10,027 nt of DNA from Treponema sp. (GTDB lineage: Bacteria > Spirochaetota > Spirochaetia > Treponematales > Treponemataceae). Positions 1 through 6,305 of this stretch are shown here, piece by piece (positions within the stretch are counted from its first letter, which is position 1; every line of letters starts with the position of its first letter). A program made the position numbers and the translations under genes. Below the pieces are notes generated by a model, which was not told the origin of the DNA, ran no database searches, and saw only the letters and a list, made by a program, of their open reading frames with translations. The stretch is from the NCBI GenBank assembly GCA_017613485.1, contig JAGADS010000244.1, forward strand, positions 1 to 10,027, given 5' to 3'.

Positions 1-462
1 AAAGGCAATCTGATTCATACATCTGATAGCGATGGCTATGAAATATGGTATACCTATGACAAAAAGGGCAGGCTGATTGAAGACAAAACCAGCACAGGCC
101 TTGTGGGACATTATACCTATGATGAAAACGGAAACCTGTCCCAATATCAGGTTGATGATCCAGAAGGAGATGCTGTCATCAGCTGTGAATGGTATTACTA
201 TGATGAAAAGAACCGCATGATTCATAAGGAACCGTCCATCGGAGAAGCGGTGGACTACACTTATGACAAAAACGGCAACCTCATAAAAGAAAGCTACAGC
301 AATGGAACAACCGTTGACTATGCCTATTCAGAGTCAGGCGACATGCTGTACAAGTGCCTTAGAACATACGATGTAGAGCATGAGGAATTCTATGAATATG
401 AATGGTGGAGCAAGGGCAAGATAAAGAGAAGAAGAACCTACCTCTGGGAAGTCTTCGGTTGA
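1..462 (+). CDS. YD-repeat / RHS-type protein, C-terminal fragment (5' end outside window)
   Basis: The frame is open from base 1 and ends at TGA 460-462, giving 153 visible residues. The GTG at 103 is an internal codon and not a start. The fragment consists of about six degenerate repeats of roughly 20 residues with the pattern YTYDxxGxL. Examples are YTYDKKGRL near residue 17, YTYDENGNL near 38, YYYDEKNRM near 65 and YTYDKNGNL near 85. Such repeats form the beta-stranded shell of RHS and teneurin-like secreted or surface proteins. The last 30 residues are charged and aromatic (EYEWWSKGKIKRRR) and leave the repeat pattern. I see no RHS core motif and no recognisable toxin domain after the repeats, so this could be an orphan tail or a repeat-only protein. 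The stop codon touches the A-tract of the tRNA terminator on the other strand. Family assignment is firm; the role is unknown. Confidence 0.85.
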   Translation, partial: KGNLIHTSDSDGYEIWYTYDKKGRLIEDKTSTGLVGHYTYDENGNLSQYQVDDPEGDAVISCEWYYYDEKNRMIHKEPSIGEAVDYTYDKNGNLIKESYSNGTTVDYAYSESGDMLYKCLRTYDVEHEEFYEYEWWSKGKIKRRRTYLWEVFG

Positions 463-490
463 AAAAAAAAGACTCCATTACTGGAGTCTT
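462..490 (-). terminator. Intrinsic terminator downstream of tRNA-Glu
   Basis: A perfect 9-bp stem, AAGACTCCA (469-477) with TGGAGTCTT (482-490), encloses a 4-base loop. Read on the minus strand, the stem runs straight into a U-tract formed by the A-run at 462-470. It lies 6 bases past the 3' end of tRNA-Glu. On the plus strand the hairpin lacks a strong T-run but could still help to end the RHS transcript. Confidence 0.9.
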
Positions 491-496
491 ACTTAA

Positions 497-568
497 CGGT
501 CCCTACGGGAGTTGAACCCATCTTTAAAGATTGAGAATCTTTCGTCCTAGCCGATAGACGAAGGGACC
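497..568 (-). tRNA. tRNA-Glu (anticodon CTC)
   Basis: The minus strand folds as a 72-nt cloverleaf. The 7-bp acceptor stem pairs GGTCCCT with AGGGACC, followed by discriminator G. The D-arm is of the usual tRNA-Glu type (GTCTATCGGCTAGGAC). The anticodon stem AAAGA/TCTTT encloses the loop TTCTCAA, which gives anticodon CTC for GAG codons. The T-arm is ATGGG-TTCAACT-CCCGT, with one T-G wobble. The 3' CCA is not encoded and must be added by the CCA-adding enzyme. The gene follows tRNA-Gln on the same strand, with a terminator-like hairpin between them. Confidence 0.95.
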
Positions 569-600
569 AAAAAAAATCGGGCTGACTTATTGGGCCAGCC
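569..600 (-). terminator. Terminator-like hairpin between tRNA-Gln and tRNA-Glu
   Basis: Read on the minus strand, GGCTGGC pairs with GTCAGCC (7 bp including one G-U) around the loop CCAATAA. After CGA comes a run of eight T (576-569). The T-run ends exactly where tRNA-Glu begins at 568. The structure has all the parts of an intrinsic terminator for the tRNA-Gln transcript. I see no separate promoter for tRNA-Glu downstream of it, so either readthrough occurs or the hairpin also serves in processing. Confidence 0.75.
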
Positions 601-604
601 TTAG

Positions 605-675
605 TTCCCCAAGGAGGATTCGAACCCCCACAATCAGAACCAGAATCTGAGGTGCTACCATTACACAATCGGGGA
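605..675 (-). tRNA. tRNA-Gln (anticodon CTG)
   Basis: The minus strand gives a 71-nt cloverleaf. The acceptor stem pairs TCCCCGA with TTGGGGA, with one G-T pair, followed by discriminator A. The D-arm contains the typical TGTAATGGTAGCA. The anticodon stem TCAGA/TCTGA encloses the loop TTCTGGT, giving anticodon CTG for CAG codons. The T-loop is the canonical TTCGAAT. No CCA is encoded. The first nucleotide lies about 10 bases downstream of the predicted transcription start of a near-consensus promoter. Confidence 0.95.
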
Positions 676-691
676 ATGCAATGTATAAAAG

Positions 692-720
692 AATATATTG
701 TAAAAACAAACTAATGTCAA
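692..720 (-). promoter_or_regulatory. Sigma-70-type promoter of the tRNA-Gln/tRNA-Glu genes
   Basis: On the minus strand TTGACA (720-715) is followed after exactly 17 bases by TATATT (697-692). The -35 box is a perfect match and the -10 box matches 5 of 6 positions. The predicted start is near 685, leaving a 10-nt leader before tRNA-Gln. This is among the best promoter matches in the window, as expected for stable RNA. Confidence 0.85.
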
Positions 721-722
721 GT

Positions 723-762
723 GCTCTTGCCTGATTTTTTTATAATTATTTCAGGCTTGAGC
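723..762 (-). terminator. Imperfect inverted repeat after the small acidic protein gene
   Basis: GCTCTTGCCTGA (723-734) faces TCAGGCTTGAGC (751-762). The stem has 4 bp and 6 bp separated by a 2x2 internal loop, with a 16-base AT-rich loop. It starts 6 bases past the stop codon of the 769-1035 gene and is the likely transcript end. It lacks a clear U-tract on the minus strand, so its efficiency is uncertain. It ends next to the -35 box of the tRNA promoter. Confidence 0.45.
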
Positions 763-768
763 ATCAAC

Positions 769-1035
769 TCAGCTTGCAACTGCAATTTCTGAAACTTCCT
801 GCTCGCGGTGATTCTTAATCCTCAAAGTAAGCTCACGGTTCACCATCTTGAACAAAAGGTCATGCTCCTGGGCACTGTGATTTCCACTGTAGCACATATC
901 CTTAAGAAGCTCAAATTCCTCGTCGGAAAGCGGCTCCTGGTCATCCCAGAAATTCTTCCATGTTGCGGCTGAATCAGCAGACAGATGTGACTCAATCACC
1001 TTGCCCCATACGTCATAGGCATTCATTTCGTCCAT
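769..1035 (-). CDS. Small acidic protein of unknown function (88 aa)
   Basis: I do not recognise this protein. The start is placed at ATG 1035 because a strong ribosome binding site, GGAGGGG (1048-1042), lies 6 bases upstream. The open frame extends back to a TTG at 1053, but that would put the binding site inside the gene. The product is soluble and acidic in its first half (MDEMNAYDVWGKV, then a DDQEPLSDEEFELLKD segment near residues 34-50). The second half looks helical and more basic (VNRELTLRIKNHRE). There is no signal peptide and no membrane segment. It has a single cysteine (residue 53) and three tryptophans. It stands alone, on the same strand as the che operon upstream and the tRNA genes downstream, separated from cheY by 360 bases that include a terminator. 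The strong binding site makes a real gene likely. Confidence 0.7.
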   Translation of the reverse strand: MDEMNAYDVWGKVIESHLSADSAATWKNFWDDQEPLSDEEFELLKDMCYSGNHSAQEHDLLFKMVNRELTLRIKNHREQEVSEIAVAS

Positions 1036-1058
1036 AATTTTCCCCTCCACCAAAAGGT

Positions 1059-1088
1059 TACATAGTTAAAAAAATAAATCCATCACAA
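1059..1088 (-). promoter_or_regulatory. Possible promoter of the small acidic protein gene
   Basis: On the minus strand TTGTGA (1088-1083) and TATGTA (1064-1059) are 18 bases apart, which would start transcription just ahead of the GGAGGGG ribosome binding site. Both boxes are imperfect and the surroundings are AT-rich, so a chance match is possible. Confidence 0.35.
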
Positions 1089-1180
1089 TAGTTACATTTT
1101 GAATAATAATAACATTTTTAACGAAACGACACATTTATAATCGGAATATCTTAAGCGGCACTTTAGGGAACCGTGAACAA

Positions 1181-1280
1181 TGTCATTATCGGGCTCGACC
1201 CGATAATCTTAATTTTGCATACTATTTTAATAAAGATTGCCGTGGACCTTCGGCGGCTACGCACAAGCACTGCAATGACA
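1181..1280. repeat. 100-bp inverted-repeat element, copy 1 (double-hairpin, MITE- or REP-like)
   Basis: The element is bounded by perfect 7-bp terminal inverted repeats, TGTCATT (1181-1187) and AATGACA (1274-1280). Inside the left end is a 9-bp hairpin, ATTATCGGG (1185-1193) with CCCGATAAT (1199-1207), around CTCGA. An AT-rich spacer follows, then AAAGAT and a right-hand GC-rich segment (about 1236-1276) that can fold back through ATTGC and GCAAT. The same order recurs at 8510-8602. No target-site duplication is obvious and no transposase is present. It is probably a non-autonomous dispersed repeat. Confidence 0.7.
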
Positions 1281-1330
1281 ATGGAATCTGACAGGAAATA
1301 CAGTATATTCCACCATGGATTTAAAACACC

Positions 1331-1363
1331 AAAAGACCCTGCATTTTTTTAACAGAGTCCCTT
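1331..1363 (-). terminator. Terminator of the cheA-cheY operon
   Basis: On the minus strand AAGGGACTCTG (1363-1353) pairs with CAGGGTCTTTT (1341-1331) over 11 positions, three of them G-U. The loop is 11 bases, and a T-rich tail (CTTTTGGTGTTTT) follows. It lies about 30 bases past the cheY stop codon and is the only hairpin of this kind near the operon end. Confidence 0.7.
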
Positions 1364-1395
1364 GATGAGAAACAAAAAGAATGCTTCTTATATCC

Positions 1396-1830
1396 CTATT
1401 TTAAAGCTGCTGAGATGCGCTCAAGAACCTTCTGGCGGTCAAGCGGCTTTACGATATAGTTCTTTGCACCGGCAAGAAGTGACTTTTTAACGAGTTCTTC
1501 CTTTCCGAGGGCAGATACCATAACAACCTTAGCGTTCTTGTCAAATGCAACAATTTGCTCAAGGGCTGTAATACCATCCATACGGGGCATGGTAATATCC
1601 ATTGTTACGATATCAACATTTGGACAGAGTTCCTTGTATTTATCAACACCCTCTTTACCGTCCTGAGCTGTTGCAACAATTTCATAACCATCTGAACTCA
1701 AGATCTGAGTCAGCTGCTTGGCAACGAACATTGAATCATCAACCACCAGTACCCTGAATTTTGAGCCGTCATCTTTTAAGCCTTCCGGCGGACGATTGTT
1801 GATTGTAGGGAAATCCTGCTTTGTCTTCAT
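1396..1830 (-). CDS. cheY: Chemotaxis response regulator CheY
   Basis: This is a single-domain receiver of 144 residues that carries phosphate from CheA to the flagellar switch. The acid pair is D31-D32 (VVDDS). The phosphoacceptor is D78 (VTMDITMPRMDG), the switch serine is S106 (VMVSAL), the aromatic switch is Y125, and the conserved lysine is K128 (YIVKPL). No output domain follows, which fits CheY. The first 24 residues (MKTKQDFPTINNRPPEG and on) form a polar extension not found in the roughly 125-residue enteric CheY. The start at 1830 is supported by AAAGGAG (1845-1839) 8 bases upstream. The gene is last in the operon, 18 bases after cheX, whose product is expected to dephosphorylate it. 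The receiver fold alone could fit other single-domain regulators, but the operon settles the name. Confidence 0.96.
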   Translation of the reverse strand: MKTKQDFPTINNRPPEGLKDDGSKFRVLVVDDSMFVAKQLTQILSSDGYEIVATAQDGKEGVDKYKELCPNVDIVTMDITMPRMDGITALEQIVAFDKNAKVVMVSALGKEELVKKSLLAGAKNYIVKPLDRQKVLERISAALK

Positions 1831-1848
1831 ACCCTATACTCCTTTATC

Positions 1849-2331
1849 CTACTGTCTCTCACGAATAGCGACGTTAACTTCGATTTTACCAAATTCAGTG
1901 ATAAGCGGAACGATAAGAGCCTCAACATTCTCTTCTCCACCGCCTAAAGCTGCAATTTCCATGTTCTGACCTGCAAACAGAGCTGGAGGCGTCAAGTCAA
2001 ACCTAAAACCAAGTTCATGAAGTTTTGTTACAGCCTGAGCTGTGATCAAGTTTGCAAGCTCACTGATAGTAGCCTTTGCCAGATCATCGAAACTAGGCAG
2101 CTGCTCGTCATTCATTTTAGAAGCAACATTAAGTGCTGTCTCATAAGTCATGTCAAAAAGAACACGACCCTCAACATCACCTGCAAGACCAACCAGTGCG
2201 GCAACACCCATCACAGGCATTGCTGTTGACTTTAAGTACAAGTCACCTCTTTTAACTTCGGCACCACCTAAGACTTCTTTTAACACTCTGTAAGAAGTTT
2301 CGACAAATGGGTTAATATACTCTACTCTCAT
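1849..2331 (-). CDS. cheX: CheY-P phosphatase CheX
   Basis: CheX removes phosphate from CheY-P and replaces CheZ in spirochaetes and some other phyla. The 160-residue length is typical. The catalytic signature ExxN of the CheC/CheX/FliY class is seen as E91-L-A-N94 (ISELANLITAQA), on the helix where CheX places it. There is one such motif, as in CheX, whereas CheC usually has two. The N-terminus (RVEYINPFVETSYRVL) and the ALVGLAGDVEGRVLFDM strand region also match the family. The start at 2331 has AGGGGG with a 5-base spacer. The gene begins 30 bases after the cheW-cheR-like gene and ends 18 bases before cheY, consistent with a translationally grouped operon. No unusual substitutions are seen. 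Confidence 0.93.
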   Translation of the reverse strand: MRVEYINPFVETSYRVLKEVLGGAEVKRGDLYLKSTAMPVMGVAALVGLAGDVEGRVLFDMTYETALNVASKMNDEQLPSFDDLAKATISELANLITAQAVTKLHELGFRFDLTPPALFAGQNMEIAALGGGEENVEALIVPLITEFGKIEVNVAIRERQ

Positions 2332-2361
2332 TATTTCCCCCTGTTCATTTAATCCGTAAAT

Positions 2362-3792
2362 TTATTTTGAATATACTCCGATAGAACCGACAGTCTTTTT
2401 AGACCACCCGCTCATTGAAATATTTTCATTTTCTCCGATTATAATAAGTCCATTTCCTTTTACCTTTTCCTCAAAGTCACTTATCATCGTTCTCTGAGAC
2501 TGTTCCGGCAAAAACGAAATTATATCACGTGCAAAAACTATGTCAATAGGAGGCAGATTGTTTGTATGTACGCAGTCATGGTACTCAAACATAATCATGT
2601 CCTTTATTTCCTTTGAGAATGTCCACTCACCGCTGGTTGTACGGGTTAAATACGGTGCATACCAGTCGGCACTGGCGGCATCACTGATGTTCATAAGCGG
2701 AGCATTTGACACGCTCAACAAGTCAATGTCATGTGCATAAATGCGGATTTTAGAACCAGGATAGCGTTTTTTAAGGATACATGCCAGTGAATATGACTCA
2801 AATCCCTTGCCGCAGCCCGGATTCCACACGACGATATTGTTTGCTGAATTATCTGGCAGAACCTTGTATACAGCCTGAGCATAAGCCTCTGACCACCATT
2901 CACCTGTAAAGGGAGAATAGAACGGCTTAAGGAATGCATCGGCATCTTCCGGTCCCTGAAGCTGGGTTTTCTTTTCTCCGCGCTCATTTTTCCATTCTAC
3001 GTAGCGTTTTCTCGCCCAGTCCTCGGTTACGGAATTCAGCGTGAATTTCTTAATTGAAAAAAGTGAATCCGCGATAAAGTTCAGGTCAACGCTTTCCTTT
3101 TTCTGGGTTTCCTCTGGATTCGGAGCCTTGTTCTTTGTTACTTTGGAAGTTGGAGGAGCCACCTGCTGTGCTGCCATCTCCGCTGCAACAGTCTGTCTCT
3201 GAAGCATCTGAGTCTTTACTTCTTCCTCAAGCTTCTTTTCCTCTTCCTGAGTACGTACACCGAAAATCTTGTCAATGTCCAAAAGGATATAGAGCCTGTG
3301 CTGTGCCTCTACGACACCGGAGATATACTTGATGTTGATATCACCGAAAAGAGGGTGTGGCGGCTGAATCGTTGATTTCTGAATACCCACGACCTTATCA
3401 ATTGCATCTACAACGACACCAAAGGTCTGCTCACCCACGGTAACGATAAGCATGTTCTCAAGTGCATTTTCATCACGGTCCGGGACCTGAATGTTGAAGA
3501 ATTTACGCAGGTCAATTATAGAGATAATCTCTCCGCGGAGGTTATATACACCAAGCACAAAGGGCAAAGTATTAGGTACATAGGTAAAATGACCTGCCTT
3601 GGCTATTTCCTTGACCTTCATGATGTCTATGGCGTAATCTTTTCCTGCCAGAGAAAAAGTGACCATCTTGTAGTCTATGACGGAGGCCTTGCGTTTTTCT
3701 TCCTCAAGCAGCTCCTGAGTAAGTACGTGTCCGTCTTCTGCTATTTCTGTGGTTCCTGCAAGTACGTTTAATCTTTCCTGTATTGTTGCCAT
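2362..3792 (-). CDS. CheW domain fused to a CheR-like domain (array adaptor)
   Basis: The 476-residue protein has two parts. Residues about 43-185 form a CheW coupling domain, with the conserved NLRGEIISIIDLR (R86 in the loop that contacts CheA and receptors). An acidic helical stretch (about 188-215) and a Pro/Lys-rich linker follow. Residues about 235-476 resemble the CheR methyltransferase fold, with a motif I-like VVWNPGCGKGFESYSL (W323, E332), an HDID acidic motif, and IVFARDIISFL (R422, D423). Canonical CheR has a CSTGEEPYS-type motif, FCRN, and a TxFFRE substrate segment. Here these read GCGKGFESYS, FARD, and a diverged FYSPFTGEWW. SAM binding is possible but receptor methylation is doubtful. 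The start at 3792 lies 4 bases after cheA, with AGAGGG inside the cheA end. I recall the same fusion in Treponema denticola, where it is placed in the chemoreceptor array. In many annotations it is simply called cheW. Confidence 0.93.
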   Translation of the reverse strand: MATIQERLNVLAGTTEIAEDGHVLTQELLEEEKRKASVIDYKMVTFSLAGKDYAIDIMKVKEIAKAGHFTYVPNTLPFVLGVYNLRGEIISIIDLRKFFNIQVPDRDENALENMLIVTVGEQTFGVVVDAIDKVVGIQKSTIQPPHPLFGDINIKYISGVVEAQHRLYILLDIDKIFGVRTQEEEKKLEEEVKTQMLQRQTVAAEMAAQQVAPPTSKVTKNKAPNPEETQKKESVDLNFIADSLFSIKKFTLNSVTEDWARKRYVEWKNERGEKKTQLQGPEDADAFLKPFYSPFTGEWWSEAYAQAVYKVLPDNSANNIVVWNPGCGKGFESYSLACILKKRYPGSKIRIYAHDIDLLSVSNAPLMNISDAASADWYAPYLTRTTSGEWTFSKEIKDMIMFEYHDCVHTNNLPPIDIVFARDIISFLPEQSQRTMISDFEEKVKGNGLIIIGENENISMSGWSKKTVGSIGVYSK

Positions 3793-3796
3793 CTAC

Positions 3797-6241
3797 CTAC
3801 CCTCTGCTTGCATTTCTGATTGCTTCCTGCTCACGGAACTGTTGTGCACTGATTTCCTGCTTGACACCAAGCTCCAGCAACTGGCTTACGTCGATAATCA
3901 ATGAAACCGAGCCGTCTCCCAAAATGGAAGCACCTGCTATTCCCGGAGATGTAGTGAACTGATCGCGCAAAGGCTTAATGACCACGTCCTCCTCACCGAT
4001 AAGGGCATCAACCATGACACCGATTTTCTTTTCCTGGGAACCGACGATTACGATAAAGCAGTACTCGCTCTGATTTGTGTTCTTTATGTTGAACAGCCTG
4101 CTCAGGCGAAGAACTGAAATAACCTCGTTGCGAACGTTAAGGACCTCGTAATTGTCTATAGTATTTATGCTGTCCAGCTTAACACGCTGGCTTTCGATAA
4201 CATTTGTAATCGGAATTGAGTAAACCTCTTTGCCGACACGAACCAGAAGTCCCTGAATGATTGCAAGGGTCAACGGCAGACGGATGCTGAATTTTGAGCC
4301 TACATTCCGCTCGCTGGTAACAGAAATCGTACCCTTAAGCTTTTCGACCATGGTTTTTACAACATCCAGACCTACACCGCGTCCAGAAACATTGCTGATT
4401 TTGTCGCTTGTAGAGAATCCCGGCAGGAAGATAAGGTCGTAGGCCTCCTGATTAGAAAGCACCTTGTTCGGACTGATGAGTCCCTTCTTGATTGCCTTCT
4501 GCCTGATTTTGTCTACTTCTATACCCTGACCGTCATCGATTATGTCAATGACAATCATATTTCCTTCGTTGGATGCCTTTAAGGTCAGGTGACCGGTCTC
4601 GTCCTTTCCGTGTGCCTTTCTTTCTTCCGGCGGCTCAACACCATGATCTACAGAGTTACGTACACAGTGCATGATAGGATCAAGAAGATCGTCAACCACT
4701 GTCTTGTCAAGCTCTGTATCCTCACCTTCTATGATCAAATCAACCTTGCGGCCAAGATCACGGCTCAAGTCACGCACGACACGAGGGAATCTGTTGAAAA
4801 TGGTACCGATTGGAACCATGCGGATTTTCATTACGCCCTCTTGAAGCTCAGATGCAATGCGTCCAAGATTCTGGGTTGATGAGCGGAATTTGCTTGCCGT
4901 CACCTTGAATTCATTTTCAAAGCCGTCAAACCATCCCGGCAATGCACTTATCTCATCGTTCAAATGCTGGCGAATATCCTTTACAGAAGCTCCAGCCTGA
5001 ATCTCCTCCAGTATTTTGGGGATATTCTCGATTATATGGCGGTGCTTTTCCTTGAATGAGCTGTTGAGGTTGAGAAGCTTAACCTGAAGATCTGCCAGCT
5101 GAAGTCCCGTCTGGTTAAATACAGCCTTTGTAATAACTGTCTCGCTGACAAGGTTCATAAGGTTATCAACACGCTTTGAGTCTACGCGTAGGATTGAACC
5201 CGTCTGAGCTGCTGTATGGGCTGGCGCGGCGGCTTTCTTTGCCTGCTGTACTGCCTGTGTTGTTGCTGGTTCTGCCGTAGAATTATCCACAGCTTCTTCC
5301 TGGACAGGCTCTTCCTGTTTTACCTCCGGGATTTCCTCTGCTTTTGTCTCTACTACAGGTTCCGGTGCTGGTTTGACAGGCTCTGGGATTTCTGATGCCT
5401 GCAGGGTTGATTTTACTGCTGTTCCTGAGTTGAGCGGCTGTGCATCCGTTGCAAGCGTAACATCATCAAGGAATGCCGTATCCTCAAGTTCTTCCTGCGT
5501 ACATTCTGTTGCTATATAATAAACTACCTGCGGATGGAATTCATCCTCGTAAAGTGCCTCAAAATCTGGTACTGTCTTAAGGACGGTTCCGCGGTTCTTG
5601 AGTGCTGCGAATACCTGTATTCCACCAACGGAATTCATCGGGTTTGACTCGTCGAAAGTTACGTTGATTACCCAAAGCTTCTGGTTTTCAGGACATGCCT
5701 CACGGATTTCCGTATAGTCTTCCTCTGACAGCGGAGGTACAGGAGGCATTCCGTTTGAGACAGGTGCCGGGGCGGGTTTTGGTGCCGGCTTAGGAGCAAT
5801 CATTCCCTGTGGAACAGGTGCAGGCCCCTTCTTCTTTGAGGATTTTTCCGGTATAAACGACTTTATCTTGTTCAGTACGGGACTTACATCCTCCTGATAG
5901 ACTGAGCCGGAACTTCTGGCCTCAAGCATTGCCTTGATTGTATCTATGGAAGTGAGAAGTGTATCCACTATCGTCTCTGAGACATTCACCGAACCGCTGC
6001 GAAGTGCATCAAGCAAGTCTTCGACTGTATGGCAGAATGTTGAAAGTTCCGTCATCTCAACCGTGGCAGAACCACCCTTAAGCGTATGGGCGGCACGGAA
6101 AATCTCATCAATGGCGTCATGGTTGGACGGGTCGTTTTCGATAACGAGGATATTGCTCTCCAGAGTTTCCACCTGAAGCTCAGCCTCGGCAAAAAAGTCC
6201 TTGAGAAGTTCCTCGTTGTTAGCGTCAAGATAATCACTCAT
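3797..6241 (-). CDS. cheA: Chemotaxis histidine kinase CheA
   Basis: The 814-residue kinase has all five CheA regions. P1 (1-about 115) carries the phosphorylated H52 in AAHTLKGGS. A Pro/Ala-rich linker (about 140-168) leads to a P2-like response-regulator docking domain (about 171-270). A second acidic, low-complexity linker (about 275-345) follows. The P3 dimerisation region starts at ILRVDSKRVDNLMNL (about 347). P4 has the N-box HCVRNSVDHG (525-534), DDGQGI (569-574), the GFSTSD segment (608-613) and GRGVGLDVV (620-628). P5, the CheW-like domain, spans about 660-800. P3 is longer than usual: about 120 residues separate its start from KIRMVPI (M475). The start at 6241 follows an in-frame stop two codons upstream. 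No strong ribosome binding site sits at normal distance; GGAAGAGG is 14 bases away. It is the first gene of the operon. Confidence 0.97.
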   Translation of the reverse strand: MSDYLDANNEELLKDFFAEAELQVETLESNILVIENDPSNHDAIDEIFRAAHTLKGGSATVEMTELSTFCHTVEDLLDALRSGSVNVSETIVDTLLTSIDTIKAMLEARSSGSVYQEDVSPVLNKIKSFIPEKSSKKKGPAPVPQGMIAPKPAPKPAPAPVSNGMPPVPPLSEEDYTEIREACPENQKLWVINVTFDESNPMNSVGGIQVFAALKNRGTVLKTVPDFEALYEDEFHPQVVYYIATECTQEELEDTAFLDDVTLATDAQPLNSGTAVKSTLQASEIPEPVKPAPEPVVETKAEEIPEVKQEEPVQEEAVDNSTAEPATTQAVQQAKKAAAPAHTAAQTGSILRVDSKRVDNLMNLVSETVITKAVFNQTGLQLADLQVKLLNLNSSFKEKHRHIIENIPKILEEIQAGASVKDIRQHLNDEISALPGWFDGFENEFKVTASKFRSSTQNLGRIASELQEGVMKIRMVPIGTIFNRFPRVVRDLSRDLGRKVDLIIEGEDTELDKTVVDDLLDPIMHCVRNSVDHGVEPPEERKAHGKDETGHLTLKASNEGNMIVIDIIDDGQGIEVDKIRQKAIKKGLISPNKVLSNQEAYDLIFLPGFSTSDKISNVSGRGVGLDVVKTMVEKLKGTISVTSERNVGSKFSIRLPLTLAIIQGLLVRVGKEVYSIPITNVIESQRVKLDSINTIDNYEVLNVRNEVISVLRLSRLFNIKNTNQSEYCFIVIVGSQEKKIGVMVDALIGEEDVVIKPLRDQFTTSPGIAGASILGDGSVSLIIDVSQLLELGVKQEISAQQFREQEAIRNASRG

Positions 6242-6248
6242 ACTCTAT

Positions 6249-6276
6249 ATTTTAACCTCTTCCACACAATAGTCAA
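6249..6276 (-). promoter_or_regulatory. Candidate cheA-proximal promoter
   Basis: On the minus strand TTGACT (6276-6271) and TAAAAT (6254-6249) are 16 bases apart. Each matches the consensus at 5 of 6 positions. The predicted start falls at about 6242, the base before the cheA ATG, so the mRNA would be essentially leaderless. Confidence 0.45.
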
Positions 6277-6305
6277 GCTAAAACAACAATTTCAATTATA
6301 ATAGT

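Larger units (their letters stand above)
1036..1395. other. 360-base gene-free stretch between the small gene and cheY
   Basis: No credible coding frame is seen on either strand. From left to right it holds the ribosome binding site and candidate promoter of the small acidic protein gene, an AT-rich segment (about 1060-1140), a 100-bp inverted-repeat element (1181-1280), and the terminator of the chemotaxis operon (1331-1363). Confidence 0.7.

Noticed and set aside
103..105. GTG as start of the YD-repeat protein
   Set aside because: The frame is open to base 1 and the upstream codons encode the same YD-repeat pattern.
2540..2987. Overlapping open frames on both strands within the cheW-cheR-like gene
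   Set aside because: They are shadows of the real gene. The 476-residue frame has clear CheW and CheR-like motifs throughout.
4257..4879. Plus-strand open frames opposite cheA
   Set aside because: They are antisense to the highly conserved P3/P4 coding region and have no ribosome binding sites or recognisable protein features.
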